This document shows, in pieces, positions 25,210 through 34,931 of a stretch of 64,000 bases of DNA. Source of the stretch: Allobrachymonas chironomi DSM 19884 (GTDB taxonomy: Bacteria; Pseudomonadota; Gammaproteobacteria; Burkholderiales; Burkholderiaceae_C); NCBI RefSeq assembly GCF_000374625.1, contig NZ_KB894766.1, positions 310,001 through 374,000 on the forward strand, given 5' to 3'. The translations under genes and the position numbers were made by a program. How positions within the stretch are numbered: position 1 is the first letter of the stretch; every line of letters begins with the position of its first letter. The notes beneath the pieces are model-generated. The model was given only the letters and a program-made list of their open reading frames with translations. It did not search any database and was not told the origin of the DNA.

Positions 25210-27414
25210 ATGACCACGCCACGTACCCAGGCCCATCAGCTGCAAGTCGCGACCCCGCTGTACGATTTCATCACCGGCCAGGTGCTGCCCGATCTGGGCA
25301 TCGCGCCCGAAGCCTTCTGGCAGGGCCTTGACCAGCTGGTGAACGACCTGGCCCCGCGCAATGCCGCCCTGCTGGCCGAGCGTGACCGTTTCCAGGCCGA
25401 ACTCGACACCTGGCACCAGGCCAACCCCGGCCCGATCCGCGACATGGCCGCCTACCGCCAGTTCCTGGAGCAGATCGGCTATCTGGTGCCGCAGCCCGCC
25501 GACGTGAAGATCACCACCGCGAATGTCGATGACGAACTGGCCGTGCAGGCCGGCCCGCAGTTGGTGGTGCCGATCATGAATGGCCGCTACGCGCTCAACG
25601 CCGCCAACGCGCGCTGGGGCAGCCTGTACGATGCCCTGTACGGCACCAATGCCATCCCCGATACCGATGGCGCCGAGCGTGGCAAGGGCTACAACCCCAA
25701 GCGTGGCGAGAAGGTCATTGCCTTCGCCCGCAACTTCCTCGATCAGGCGGTGCCGCTGGCCGGCCATTCGCATGCCGACGCCTCGGCCTATTTTGTCAAG
25801 GACGGCCAGCTGCAGGTGGCGGTCAAGGGTGGCCAGGTGGCCAGCCTGCAGGATCCGGCCCAATTCGCCGGCTACCAGGGCGATGCCCGCGGCCCGTCCA
25901 GCATCCTGCTGCAGAACAACGGCCTGTACATCGATATCCGCATTGACCGCAGCACCCCCATCGGCCAGACCGATCTGGCCGGCGTGAGCGACGTGGTGGT
26001 GGAATCTGCCGTGTCCACCATCATGGACCTGGAAGACTCCGTGGCCGCCGTCGATGCCGAAGACAAGCTGCAGGGCTACAGCAACTGGCTGGGCATTCTG
26101 CGCGGTACGCTGACCGAAACGTTCGAAAAGGGCGGCCAGCAGCTGACGCGCGGCCTGAATCCGGACCGCATCTACACGTCCGCCAACGGCAAGGACGAGC
26201 TGCGCCTGCATGGCCGCTCCATGCTGTTCGTGCGCAACGTCGGCCACCTGATGACCAACCCCGCCATCCTGTGGGGCCCCGAAGGCAAGGAAATCCCCGA
26301 AGGCATCATGGACGCCGTGGTCACCACCGCCATTTCCATGCACGACCTCAAGGGTCTGGGCAAGGATGGCCTGCGCAACTCGCGCAAGGGCAGCATCTAC
26401 ATCGTGAAGCCGAAAATGCATGGCCCGGCCGAAGTCGCCTTTGCCAACGAGCTGTTCGGCCGCGTGGAGCAGCTGCTGGGCCTGCCCGACAGCACCGTGA
26501 AGCTGGGCATCATGGACGAGGAGCGCCGCACCAGCATCAACCTGCAGGCCTGCATCAACGCCGCCCGCAGCCGCGTGGCCTTCATCAATACCGGTTTCCT
26601 CGATCGCACCGGCGACGAAATGCACACCGCCATGCAGGCCGGCCCCATGATCCGCAAGGGCGACATGAAGGGCAGCGCCTGGATCCAGGCCTACGAGAAG
26701 AACAACGTGCTGGTGGGCCTGGCCTGCGGCCTGCGCGGCAAGGCGCAAATCGGCAAGGGCATGTGGGCCATGCCCGACCTGATGGCCGAAATGCTGGAGC
26801 AGAAGATCAACCACCCCAAGGCCGGTGCCAACACCGCCTGGGTGCCCAGCCCCACCGGTGCCACGCTGCACGCGCTGCACTACCACCAGGTCAACGTGGC
26901 CGCAGTGCAGCAGGAACTGGAAAAAATCGATGCCGCCGCCCTGCGCGATGACCTGCTCACCGGACTGCTGACCGTACCCGTGGCCAGCAACCCCGAGTGG
27001 AGCGCCGACGAGAAGCGCCAGGAAATCGAGAACAACACCCAGGGCATCCTGGGCTACGTGGTGCGCTGGGTCGACCAGGGCGTGGGCTGCTCCAAGGTGC
27101 TGGACATCCACGACATCGGCCTGATGGAAGACCGTGCCACGCTGCGCATCAGCAGCCAGCACATGGCCAACTGGCTGCGCCACGGCATCGTCACCGAACA
27201 GGAAGTGCGCGATACCTTCGAACGCATGGCCGCCGTGGTGGACCAGCAGAACGCCGGCGATCCGCTGTACCAGCCGCTGGCCGGCAACGCCGCCACCAGC
27301 TTCGCCTACCGTGCGGCGCTGGATCTGGTGTTCAAGGGCATGGAGCAGCCCAACGGCTACACCGAGCCGCTGCTGCACCAGTGGCGCCGTGAGCTGAAGG
27401 ACGCCCAGTCCTGA
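25210..27414 (+). CDS. glcB: Malate synthase G
   Basis: A 734-residue cytoplasmic enzyme of the glyoxylate bypass, condensing glyoxylate with acetyl-CoA. Length is right for isoform G (about 720-725). Visible markers include the N-terminal [27 protein letters not shown] (metal and glyoxylate-binding region), the long [23 protein letters not shown] region and MDEERRTS with the conserved Asp-Glu. The C-terminal catalytic aspartate region reads [24 protein letters not shown] site precedes the ATG. A 34-base hairpin terminator follows. The large open frame on the opposite strand is a shadow. Confidence 0.97.
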   Translation: MTTPRTQAHQLQVATPLYDFITGQVLPDLGIAPEAFWQGLDQLVNDLAPRNAALLAERDRFQAELDTWHQANPGPIRDMAAYRQFLEQIGYLVPQPADVKITTANVDDELAVQAGPQLVVPIMNGRYALNAANARWGSLYDALYGTNAIPDTDGAERGKGYNPKRGEKVIAFARNFLDQAVPLAGHSHADASAYFVKDGQLQVAVKGGQVASLQDPAQFAGYQGDARGPSSILLQNNGLYIDIRIDRSTPIGQTDLAGVSDVVVESAVSTIMDLEDSVAAVDAEDKLQGYSNWLGILRGTLTETFEKGGQQLTRGLNPDRIYTSANGKDELRLHGRSMLFVRNVGHLMTNPAILWGPEGKEIPEGIMDAVVTTAISMHDLKGLGKDGLRNSRKGSIYIVKPKMHGPAEVAFANELFGRVEQLLGLPDSTVKLGIMDEERRTSINLQACINAARSRVAFINTGFLDRTGDEMHTAMQAGPMIRKGDMKGSAWIQAYEKNNVLVGLACGLRGKAQIGKGMWAMPDLMAEMLEQKINHPKAGANTAWVPSPTGATLHALHYHQVNVAAVQQELEKIDAAALRDDLLTGLLTVPVASNPEWSADEKRQEIENNTQGILGYVVRWVDQGVGCSKVLDIHDIGLMEDRATLRISSQHMANWLRHGIVTEQEVRDTFERMAAVVDQQNAGDPLYQPLAGNAATSFAYRAALDLVFKGMEQPNGYTEPLLHQWRRELKDAQS

Positions 27415-27435
27415 GCCTGACAAGTCCCCACGCCC

Positions 27436-27470
27436 AAGGGCTGGCAGTTTGTCATCTGCCAGCCCTTTTT
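27436..27470 (+). terminator. Intrinsic terminator after glcB
   Basis: AAGGGCTGGCAG pairs with CTGCCAGCCCTT around an eight-base loop and is followed by a T tract, 22 bases after the glcB stop codon. Confidence 0.93.
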
Positions 27471-27616
27471 CTTGATTGTTACAAATAGCCTCCAGACAGG
27501 CCGGTACGACACTTGCCCTGCCCATTGGTCACAACCGCTTGCACCTTTACCGGCTGCGACAGCCCACAATGGGCACAGACACAAGGAATTCAACAACTAC
27601 TCCCAAAGGAGGATCC

Positions 27617-28501
27617 ATGAAAAAGAGTCGCATCATGCTGGCCATCGGTTCTATCGCACTGGCCGGTGCTGTCACCCTGCCCACCGCCATGGCACTGCCC
27701 GCCATGCCGGGCAGCAACGGTCCCATGTTCCAGGCCTACGACCTGAACAACAATGGCTCGCTGGATCGCAACGAGTACACCCGCATGCGCAATGACATGA
27801 TCGCCAACTCGGCCCAGGGCGATGCCAGCGCCTTCCCCGACTTTGCCGCTGTCGATACCGACCGCAATGGCCGCATCTCGCACGAAGAGCTGATGCAGAT
27901 CCGTCCGGGCATGGCCCTGCGCGGAGCCGGTCAGCGTGGTGCCGGCATGCAGCCGGGCATGATGGCCGGCCAGCGTGGCGGCATGGCACGTGCACAACCC
28001 GCCTTTGCCGACATGGATGCCAACCAGGACGGCTACCTGACCCAGGACGAGCTGGATACCTTCCGCCAGAACCGCATCAAGCAGCGCGCCGATGCCGGCG
28101 GTCAGCTGCGCAACGTGGGCAAGAACAGCCAGTCCGGCCTGCTGCAAAAATACGATGCCGACAAGGATGGTCGCCTCAGCGAAGCCGAGTTCAACCAGTT
28201 CCGTGCCGACCGCATGGGCCAACGCAGCGGCATGCGCGGCAAGCAGGGAAAAATGGGCCAGATGCGCGGCACCCCGGTCACCTTTGCCGACCTGGATCTG
28301 AACAAGGACGGCAAGATCACCCCGGCCGAAGCCCGTCAGGCACAGCAGCAACGCATGAACGCGCGCATGCAGGTCAACGCCGAACAGCGTGAGCAGCGCC
28401 AGAACGCCTGGTTCCAGTTCCTGGACAGCAACAAGGACGGCAGCATCAGCCAGTCCGAGTTCGACGCCATGCAACAGCAGCGCCGCGGCCCCGCCCGCTG
28501 A
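27617..28501 (+). CDS. Exported six-EF-hand calcium-binding protein
   Basis: A 294-residue protein with a signal peptide (MKKSRIMLAIGSIALAGAV...ALPAMPG). Six 12-residue EF-hand loops are visible: DLNNNGSLDRNE, DTDRNGRISHEE, DANQDGYLTQDE, DADKDGRLSEAE, DLNKDGKITPAE and DSNKDGSISQSE. All keep D-x-[DN]-x-[DN]G and a final glutamate, so all six could bind calcium. Between loops 2 and 3 is a Gly/Met/Arg-rich linker, and Met/Gln/Arg-rich segments recur. The last loop lies at the extreme C-terminus. A strong AAAGGAGGA ribosome site supports the start at 27617. Partner and role are unknown. Confidence 0.9.
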   Translation: MKKSRIMLAIGSIALAGAVTLPTAMALPAMPGSNGPMFQAYDLNNNGSLDRNEYTRMRNDMIANSAQGDASAFPDFAAVDTDRNGRISHEELMQIRPGMALRGAGQRGAGMQPGMMAGQRGGMARAQPAFADMDANQDGYLTQDELDTFRQNRIKQRADAGGQLRNVGKNSQSGLLQKYDADKDGRLSEAEFNQFRADRMGQRSGMRGKQGKMGQMRGTPVTFADLDLNKDGKITPAEARQAQQQRMNARMQVNAEQREQRQNAWFQFLDSNKDGSISQSEFDAMQQQRRGPAR

Positions 28502-28581
28502 CCCGACTACCGGGGCCGGCGCCCCGGAACACTTCCGGCACAACAGACAAGAATGCCGGAAGCCCCTCTCACAGCAGCCTC

Positions 28582-28617
28582 GCCCCTGTCACGCCCACGC
28601 GTACGGGGGCTTTTTTT
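28582..28617 (+). terminator. Intrinsic terminator after the EF-hand gene
   Basis: GCCCCTGT pairs with ACGGGGGC (one G-T pair) and is followed by seven T residues. A second GC-rich stem (28510-28527) lies between it and the stop codon. Confidence 0.85.
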
Positions 28618-28632
28618 GCCCGGAAAACGGCC

Positions 28633-29142
28633 TCAGGAAGTGGTCTGGCCGGCTGCACGCACGCGCTGCAACAGGCCTGCCAGCGCGATCTGCACGGTCT
28701 GCGCCCGCACCTGCGCCCGGTCACCTGCCAGCAGATGGTGTTCACCAAAAGTCCGGCCAGCGACCTGCCAGCCGAACCAGACCGTACCTACCGGCTTGTC
28801 GGCAGTGCCGCCGCTAGGGCCGGCGATACCGGTCACCGACAAGGCCACCTGCGCTGCCGAGTGCTGCACGGCCCCCTGCGCCATGGCGACAGCCACCGGC
28901 TCGCTGACCGCACCATGCGCGATCAGCAGCGATTCCGGCACGCCCAGCATCTGCTGCTTGGCCAGATTGGAATAGGTGACGAATCCGCGCTCGAACCAGA
29001 CACTGGAGCCGGACAAATCCGTACAGGCAGCCGCGATCAGGCCGCCGGTACAGCTTTCTGCCGTGGCCATCATCCAGCCACGCTGTTGCAGAACCTGCGC
29101 CAGGGACTGGCACAGGCTGGCGGCAGCATCAGGCACCGACAT
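28633..29142 (-). CDS. pncC: Nicotinamide-nucleotide amidohydrolase (CinA C-terminal family)
   Basis: A 169-residue stand-alone CinA C-terminal domain, which hydrolyses NMN to nicotinate mononucleotide in NAD salvage. TAESCTGGLIAAACTDLSGSS near the N-terminus and SVTGIAGPSGGTADKPVGTVW are the family hallmarks. The ATG at 29142 overlaps the stop of the upstream DksA-like gene by one base (TGATG); a GTG one codon earlier is in frame. The pncB gene for the next salvage step type lies 6 kb away, unlinked. Confidence 0.93.
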   Translation of the reverse strand: MSVPDAAASLCQSLAQVLQQRGWMMATAESCTGGLIAAACTDLSGSSVWFERGFVTYSNLAKQQMLGVPESLLIAHGAVSEPVAVAMAQGAVQHSAAQVALSVTGIAGPSGGTADKPVGTVWFGWQVAGRTFGEHHLLAGDRAQVRAQTVQIALAGLLQRVRAAGQTTS

Positions 29143-29537
29143 CACATGTTGGAGTCAGGCACGACACCTGCGTTCTTCTCCCAGCGGCTCTTGCAGGCCA
29201 CGCAGTGCTGCGTCGGCGGTTCCAGCTTGAGGCGCTCGAAGGGAATATGGCAGCCACACTCGTCGCACTGGCCATAGGCTCCGGCCTCGATACGGGCCAG
29301 CGCCGCCTCCACGCGGGTCAACTCCACCTCGCCCCGGTCGCTCAGCGCCAGGTCCACCTCGCGGTCGGAACTGTGCTGGCGCTCCACGCTGCCGCGCGTC
29401 TGGATGATCTCGCGGGCGTGTTCGGCACGGGTCTGGCCGTCGCGCACTTCGTGCAGACGACCTTCAATCTCGGCCTTGCGCTGTTCCAGCAGGGTCTTGA
29501 GTTCCTGGAGTTGCGCTGCGGTGAGGGGCTTGCTCAT
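29142..29537 (-). CDS. DksA/TraR-family zinc-finger protein
   Basis: A 131-residue protein of the DksA/TraR family. A coiled-coil helix of about 80 residues is followed by the C4 zinc finger CDECG...HCVAC near residues 96-120. The helical tip lacks the DxxDxA-like acidic pair in the exact DksA form, but has SSDREVDLALSDRGE. Family members bind the RNA polymerase secondary channel. An AAGGAGC site sits just before the ATG at 29537. It overlaps pncC, so the two are co-transcribed. Confidence 0.88.
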   Translation of the reverse strand: MSKPLTAAQLQELKTLLEQRKAEIEGRLHEVRDGQTRAEHAREIIQTRGSVERQHSSDREVDLALSDRGEVELTRVEAALARIEAGAYGQCDECGCHIPFERLKLEPPTQHCVACKSRWEKNAGVVPDSNM

Positions 29538-29627
29538 GGATGCTCCTTCTGTATCGTTATGCATACAACGGATGTCCCCAGTGTACGCTGCTTTGCAGAA
29601 GAAAATACGGGCTGTGCCACTGCCGGA

Positions 29628-30743
29628 TCAGGCCGTGATCACGCCTCCGCCCAGACAGACCTCGCCGTCATACAGCACCGCACTCTGCCCCGGCGTTACC
29701 GCCCATTGCGGCTCGGGGAATTCCAGCTGCAGCCTGCCGTCAGCCAGCAGGGCGGGCGTGCAGGCGGCATCCTGCTGGCGGTAGCGTGTCTTGGCGGTAA
29801 AGCCGGCGGGCGATTGCGCTGTCACCGGCGGCTTGCCGGCACACCAGCTCAGGTCATCGGCCACCAGACGCCGGCTCAGCAGCCAGGGGTGGTCATGCCC
29901 CTGCACCGCATACAGGGTGTTGCTTGCCATGTCCTTGCGCGCCACGAACCAGGGCTGGTGCTCGCCACTACCGCGCTGCGCGCCCTTGGCCTTGATGCCG
30001 CCAATGCCCAGTCCCTGGCGCTGGCCCAGCGTGTAGAAACTCAGGCCCATGTGCTCGCCAATCTGGCGCCCCTTCTCGTCCCTGATCGGGCCGGGCTGGC
30101 TTTGCAGGTAGCGATTCAGGAATTCGCGGAACGGACGCTCGCCAATAAAGCAGATGCCGGTCGAGTCCTTCTTCTTCGCGTTCGGCAGGCCGACTTCCTC
30201 GGCAATGCGCCGCACCTCGGTCTTGGGCAGCTCGCCTACCGGGAACATCGCCTTCTGCAGTTGCGCCTGCGTCAGGCGGTGCAGGAAATAGCTCTGGTCC
30301 TTGGTCACGTCGCAGCCCTTGAGCAGCTCGGTCAGTCCGGTAGACGCATTCTGGCGCACGCGCGCATAGTGGCCGGTAGCGATCTTCTCGGCCCCCAGCC
30401 GCATGGCATGGTCCAGAAAGGCCTTGAACTTGATCTCGGCATTGCACAGCACGTCGGGGTTGGGCGTGCGGCCGGCCTGGTACTCGCGCAGGAATTCGGC
30501 AAACACGCGGTCCTTGTAGTCGGCGGCAAAGTTGACATGCTCGATCTCGATGCCGATCACGTCGGCCACGGCAGCGGCATCAACGAAATCGATATTCGAA
30601 GAACAGTACTCGGTATCGTCGTCATCTTCCCAGTTCTTCATGAAGATGCCCACCACCTCATGCCCCTGCTGCTTGAGCAGCCAGGCGCTCACGGCAGAGT
30701 CCACGCCACCACTAAGGCCTACCACAATGCGATGTTTTGTCAT
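29628..30743 (-). CDS. mnmA: tRNA-specific 2-thiouridylase
   Basis: A 371-residue enzyme that adds sulfur to U34 of tRNA-Lys, -Glu and -Gln. The PP-loop SGGVDSAV is at residues 11-18. The two catalytic cysteines are Cys100 in [10 protein letters not shown] and Cys198 in [10 protein letters not shown]. The C-terminal beta-barrel ends [21 protein letters not shown]. Length matches the family (about 365). It works with mnmE, which lies at 51.9-53.3 kb, on the same wobble position. Confidence 0.97.
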   Translation of the reverse strand: MTKHRIVVGLSGGVDSAVSAWLLKQQGHEVVGIFMKNWEDDDDTEYCSSNIDFVDAAAVADVIGIEIEHVNFAADYKDRVFAEFLREYQAGRTPNPDVLCNAEIKFKAFLDHAMRLGAEKIATGHYARVRQNASTGLTELLKGCDVTKDQSYFLHRLTQAQLQKAMFPVGELPKTEVRRIAEEVGLPNAKKKDSTGICFIGERPFREFLNRYLQSQPGPIRDEKGRQIGEHMGLSFYTLGQRQGLGIGGIKAKGAQRGSGEHQPWFVARKDMASNTLYAVQGHDHPWLLSRRLVADDLSWCAGKPPVTAQSPAGFTAKTRYRQQDAACTPALLADGRLQLEFPEPQWAVTPGQSAVLYDGEVCLGGGVITA

Positions 30744-30876
30744 TGGCGTATTATCCTAGAAGGTAGCCCTTTCTGCAGCCAGCCGCCTCTTGTGACCGTG
30801 CGCTGGCTTGACACAACACAAGACCGTCCAGAGCCCAAGCTGGTAGTCTCCCGCCATTCTGTTTTCCCGGATCGAC

Positions 30877-32133
30877 ATGCAAGTCCCTGCCCCCTCTCCC
30901 TCCCTGCCCACCATGGCCGAAGCCAGTGCCCTGGTCGAGCGCCTGCGCGAAAAAGCCACCGCCTCCGGCCTCAAGCTGTGGAGCCTGGCCGGCAAGTCGC
31001 TGCTGCCGGTGGTCCAGGGCGGCATGGGCGTGGGCGTTTCAGCTGGCGGTCTGGCCGGCACCGTGGCGCGTCATGGTGCCATCGGTACCATTTCCTCGGT
31101 AGACCTGCGCCGCCTGCATCCCGACCTGATGGAGCAGACCCAGCACCTGGAAAAGTCGCGTGATGTCGATCACGCCCGTGCCGTCATCAACGATGCCAAC
31201 AGCGAGGCCCTGCGCCGCGAGATCGCCCGCGCCCGCGAGCTGTCCATGGGTTTTGGCCTGGTCGCCGTCAACGTCATGAAGGCGATCAGCGCCTACGCCT
31301 CCAACGTGCGGACCGCCCTCGAAGCCGGTATCGATGCCGTGGTCGTCGGCGCCGGCCTGCCGCTGGACCTGCCCGAACTGGCCAAGGAGCACCCCAAGGC
31401 CAAGCTGATCCCGATCCTGTCCGACGCCCGCGGCGTGCAGCTGATCATCAAGAAGTGGGAAAAAAAAGGTCGTCTGCCCGATGCCATCGTGATCGAGCAC
31501 CCGCGCCTGGCCGGTGGTCACCTGGGTGCCGCCAAGATTGCCGATCTGGACGACCGCCGCTTCGACTTTGACGTGGTGCTGCCGCAGGTCTGCGAGTTCC
31601 TGCAGAAGGCCGGCTACGAGAAGGACATTCCGCTGATTCCCGCCGGCGGCATCAACTCGCTGCAGGACATCCTGCACCTGCAATCGCTGGGCGCCAGCGC
31701 CGTGCAAATGGGTACCGCCTTTGCCGTCTCGCGCGAAAGCGATGCCGCCCTCGCCTTCAAGCAGGTGCTGGCCAATGCCGGCCCCGAGGACGTGGTCGAA
31801 TTCACCAGCGTCGCCGGCCTGCCGGCGCGCGGCGTGCGCTCCCCCTGGCTCGAAAAGTACATCCGCATCGAGCCCAAGCTCAAGGCCGTGGCGCACGAAA
31901 AACGCTGCAACATGGCGTTTGACTGCCTGACCCACTGCGGCCTGCGCGACGGCAATGCCGAAGTCGGCCAGTTCTGCATCGACAAGCAACTGGCCGAAGC
32001 GCAAAAGGGCGAAGTCGGCAAGGGCCTGTTCTTCCGCGGTGCCGGCGTGTTGCCTTTCGGCAACCAGATCCGCCCGGTCGAAGACCTGCTGAGCTGGCTG
32101 GTCAGCGGCGAACGCCCGGCTGTTACGGCCTGA
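30877..32133 (+). CDS. Nitronate monooxygenase-like FMN protein
   Basis: A 418-residue protein of the nitronate monooxygenase/2-nitropropane dioxygenase superfamily. PVVQGGMGVGVSAGGLAGTVA near residues 45-65 is the phosphate/flavin region. EHPRLAGGHLGAAK contains the conserved His-x-GGH, IPAGGINSLQDI and GASAVQMGTAFA form the FMN phosphate site, and a cysteine cluster follows (KRCNMAFDCLTHCGLRDG). The cysteine cluster and the length, greater than the usual 320-380, set it apart from the classical monooxygenase. A family close to this is annotated as nitronate monooxygenase in many Burkholderiales. Substrate unknown. Confidence 0.82.
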   Translation: MQVPAPSPSLPTMAEASALVERLREKATASGLKLWSLAGKSLLPVVQGGMGVGVSAGGLAGTVARHGAIGTISSVDLRRLHPDLMEQTQHLEKSRDVDHARAVINDANSEALRREIARARELSMGFGLVAVNVMKAISAYASNVRTALEAGIDAVVVGAGLPLDLPELAKEHPKAKLIPILSDARGVQLIIKKWEKKGRLPDAIVIEHPRLAGGHLGAAKIADLDDRRFDFDVVLPQVCEFLQKAGYEKDIPLIPAGGINSLQDILHLQSLGASAVQMGTAFAVSRESDAALAFKQVLANAGPEDVVEFTSVAGLPARGVRSPWLEKYIRIEPKLKAVAHEKRCNMAFDCLTHCGLRDGNAEVGQFCIDKQLAEAQKGEVGKGLFFRGAGVLPFGNQIRPVEDLLSWLVSGERPAVTA

Positions 32134-32385
32134 TACAATCCGCTTTCCCGCAGCCCCGCTCGCGAAACACAAGCGGCTCAAGGGCTTGCGGCGGAATGCT
32201 GATTTATCAGGCATTTCCCCGATCGGCCAAAGCCCCCCAAACAGGCTAAACTGAACTGATCGACGCGGCATGCTGCCCCTGCAGGACACAACGCACAAAG
32301 CCCTCCAGAGGCTACAAGAACATCCCCCTGCACACCGGACCAGCATGCCGTTTCCCCTTGTACATCCCCAACCGAATTGCTCTTG
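32134..32385 (+). other. Leader region upstream of the class II ribonucleotide reductase gene
   Basis: This 252-base gap includes a stem-loop at about 32150-32195: CCGCA-GCCC pairs imperfectly with GGGCTTGCGG, and an inner CCGCT/AGCGG stem sits inside. It could be the terminator of the preceding gene or a 5' leader structure. I searched for cobalamin-riboswitch landmarks (a GCCACTG-type B12 box) and for NrdR-box repeats and saw neither. Confidence 0.4.
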
Positions 32386-34860
32386 ATGTCTGCCATGGAT
32401 ACTCCTGCACGCCACCCCCTGTCTGCCCTCGAACTGCCCGAACAACCCATCAGCAAGGACGTGATCCAGGAGAAGTACTGCAAGGCTGGCGAGTCCAGTG
32501 CAGACGAGATCTACGCCCGTGTGGCACGCGCGCTGGCCGGTGCCGAAAAGCCCGAACTGCGCGCCGAGTGGGAACAGAAATTCCTCGACAACCTGCGTGC
32601 CGGCGCGATTGGCGCAGGCCGCATCATGAGCGCTGCCGGTACCGACATCCAGGCCACGCTGATCAACTGCTTCGTGCAGCCGGTGGGCGACTGCATCCAG
32701 GGTTTTGACGACGAAGGCTTCCCCGGCATCTACGAGGCGCTGCGCGAGGCCGCCGAAACCATGCGCCGTGGCGGTGGCGTCGGCTACGACTTCTCGCGCA
32801 TCCGCCCCAAGGGTGCCCAGGTCAAGGGCACGGCCAGCATCGCTTCCGGCCCGTGCAGCTACATCAACGTGTTCGACCAGAGCTGCTCCACGGTGGAAAG
32901 CGCCGGTGCGCGTCGTGGCGCACAAATGGGTGTGCTGCGCATCGACCATCCGGATGTGCTGGAATTCATCACCGCCAAGCGCACGCCCGGCCGCTGGAAC
33001 AACTTCAACGTTTCGGTCGGCGTGAGCGATGCCTTCATGCAGGCGGTGACCGACGGCACCGACTGGGAACTGGTGCACAAGGCCAGACCCGGCAAGAAGG
33101 TGATGGACGCCGGCGCCTACCAGCGCGATGACGGCAAGTGGGTCTACCGCAAGACGCCGGCGCGCGATCTGTGGAACACCATCATGCAATCGGCCTACGA
33201 CTTTGCCGAGCCAGGCATCCTGTTCATCGACCAGATCAACCGCGACAACAACCTGAACTACTGCGAGGACATCGCGGCCACCAACCCCTGCGGCGAACAG
33301 CCGCTGCCGAGCTACGGCTGCTGCGACTTGGGCCCGGTGATCCTGACGCGCTTCGTGCGCCACCCGTTCCATGTGGGCGGCACCGCCAGCTTCGACTTTG
33401 ACGCCTTCGAGAAATCCGTGGCGATCCAGGTGCGCGCCCTCGACAACGTGCTCGATGTCACCTTCTGGCCGCTGGAACAGCAGCGCGAGGAAAGCGCCGC
33501 CAAGCGCCGCATCGGTGTCGGCTTTACCGGCCTGGGCAACGCGCTCAACATGCTGTGCCTGCGCTATGACCGCGAGGAAGGCCGCCAGATGGCCGCCCGC
33601 ATCGGCGAGCGCATGCGCAATGCCGCCTACCGCGCCTCGATCGAACTGGCCAGGGAAAAAGGCCCGTTCCCCAAGTTTGACGCCAAGGCCTACCTGGGTA
33701 GCGACAGCTTTGCCAGCCGCCTGCCGGCCGACATCCGCGCCGACATCAAGAAGCACGGCCTGCGCAACAGCCACCTGCTCTCCATCGCGCCCACCGGCAC
33801 GGTGAGCCTGGCCTTTGCCGACAACGCCTCCAACGGCATCGAACCGGCCTTCTCCTGGACCTACACGCGCCGCAAGCGCGAAAGCGACGGTTCCACCAGC
33901 GAATACGTGGTGGAAGACCACGCCTACCGCCTGTACCACGCGCTGCACGGCCAGGACGCCCAGCTGCCCGAGTACTTTGTCTCCGCCCTGGAAATGAGCG
34001 CCGCCGACCACGTCGGCATGATGCAGGCAGTGCAACCCTTCATCGACACCTCGATTTCCAAGACGGTCAACATCCCGGCCGACTACCCCTACGAGGACTT
34101 CAAGGACCTGTACCACCACGCCTGGCGCGCCGGTCTGAAGGGTCTGGCCACCTACCGTCCCAACAGCATCCTGGGTGCCGTGCTGGAAGCCACCCCGGCC
34201 AAGAAGGAAGAGGCCAAGCCGGCCGCTGCCGAAGCTGCCGCCGTAGCGGTCGATCCGATGCGCGTGGTGATCGAGAGCCGCCCCAAGGGTGCCCTGAACG
34301 CCGTCGCCGAGAAGATCGAGTACTGGACCCAGGAAGGCAAGCAGCGCCTGTACCTGATCGTGTCCTTCATGCCGATCAAGACCGATGACGGCCACGAGAT
34401 CGAGCGCGCCATCGAGTTCTTCATGCCGGTGGGCCAGAGCAGCGAATCGCAGCAGTGGATCACCGCCACCATGCGCTCGCTGTCGCTGGCGGCACGCGGC
34501 GGCTTCCTGGACCGCGCGCTGGACGATCTGCGCAAGGTCAGCTGGGACCGCGGCCCGGTGCGCCTGGGCACCTATGCCAAGGCCGACGGCACGCTGGTGC
34601 CGCGCTGGCACGATTCCGAAGTGGCAGCGATTGCCTACGCGCTGCAGAACCTGATTGCCGAACGCAGCCAGATGGAACTGCCGCTGAGCGATATCGATGC
34701 CCCCTCGCCCAACCACACGCCCGACCTGATGGCGCAGCAGCAGAACCTGCTGCCGGTGATGGCCGGCAAGAAGTGCCCCGAGTGCGGTGCGCATGCCATG
34801 ATCCGCAAGGATGGCTGCGACTACTGCACGCAGTGCGGGCACATGGGCAGCTGCGGCTAA
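32386..34860 (+). CDS. nrdJ: Adenosylcobalamin-dependent ribonucleotide reductase (class II)
   Basis: A 824-residue enzyme that makes deoxyribonucleotides using adenosylcobalamin, so it needs no oxygen and no NrdB partner. The active-site set is visible: the N-terminal redox cysteine in LINCFVQP, the loop NPCGEQPLPSYGCCDLG with the thiyl cysteine and acid, and SIAPTGTVS and ISKTVNIP in the barrel. The C-terminus carries a zinc-ribbon-like CPECG...CTQCG and ends MGSCG, the cysteines that re-reduce the active site. An Ala/Glu-rich linker (KKEEAKPAAAEAAAVAV) marks an inserted segment near residue 607. A clear terminator follows. The start at 32386 is the first ATG; 32395 is possible. Confidence 0.96.
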   Translation: MSAMDTPARHPLSALELPEQPISKDVIQEKYCKAGESSADEIYARVARALAGAEKPELRAEWEQKFLDNLRAGAIGAGRIMSAAGTDIQATLINCFVQPVGDCIQGFDDEGFPGIYEALREAAETMRRGGGVGYDFSRIRPKGAQVKGTASIASGPCSYINVFDQSCSTVESAGARRGAQMGVLRIDHPDVLEFITAKRTPGRWNNFNVSVGVSDAFMQAVTDGTDWELVHKARPGKKVMDAGAYQRDDGKWVYRKTPARDLWNTIMQSAYDFAEPGILFIDQINRDNNLNYCEDIAATNPCGEQPLPSYGCCDLGPVILTRFVRHPFHVGGTASFDFDAFEKSVAIQVRALDNVLDVTFWPLEQQREESAAKRRIGVGFTGLGNALNMLCLRYDREEGRQMAARIGERMRNAAYRASIELAREKGPFPKFDAKAYLGSDSFASRLPADIRADIKKHGLRNSHLLSIAPTGTVSLAFADNASNGIEPAFSWTYTRRKRESDGSTSEYVVEDHAYRLYHALHGQDAQLPEYFVSALEMSAADHVGMMQAVQPFIDTSISKTVNIPADYPYEDFKDLYHHAWRAGLKGLATYRPNSILGAVLEATPAKKEEAKPAAAEAAAVAVDPMRVVIESRPKGALNAVAEKIEYWTQEGKQRLYLIVSFMPIKTDDGHEIERAIEFFMPVGQSSESQQWITATMRSLSLAARGGFLDRALDDLRKVSWDRGPVRLGTYAKADGTLVPRWHDSEVAAIAYALQNLIAERSQMELPLSDIDAPSPNHTPDLMAQQQNLLPVMAGKKCPECGAHAMIRKDGCDYCTQCGHMGSCG

Positions 34861-34900
34861 AGCCTGATCTGCTCCCGGGCGGTGCCAGCCGCCTGCCGGA

Positions 34901-34923
34901 AGGCCACCTGCGGGTGGCCTTTT
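34901..34923 (+). terminator. Intrinsic terminator after nrdJ
   Basis: AGGCCACC pairs with GGTGGCCT around a four-base loop (TGCG) and is followed by TTTT. It lies between nrdJ and the convergent Mpo1-like gene. Confidence 0.85.
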
Positions 34924-34931
34924 GCATGGCG

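Noticed and set aside
25054-27525. An 823-codon minus-strand frame opposite glcB
   Set aside because: Antisense to a clearly identified malate synthase G gene, with repetitive His/Gly/Gln composition and no domain.
32134-32385. Cobalamin riboswitch upstream of nrdJ
   Set aside because: No B12-box-like GCCACTG or the usual conserved leader segments were seen; only an imperfect hairpin.
31039-34842. A 1267-codon minus-strand frame opposite the nitronate monooxygenase-like and nrdJ genes
   Set aside because: It has no recognisable domain, and both plus-strand genes have strong family matches; it is a mirror of their codon bias.
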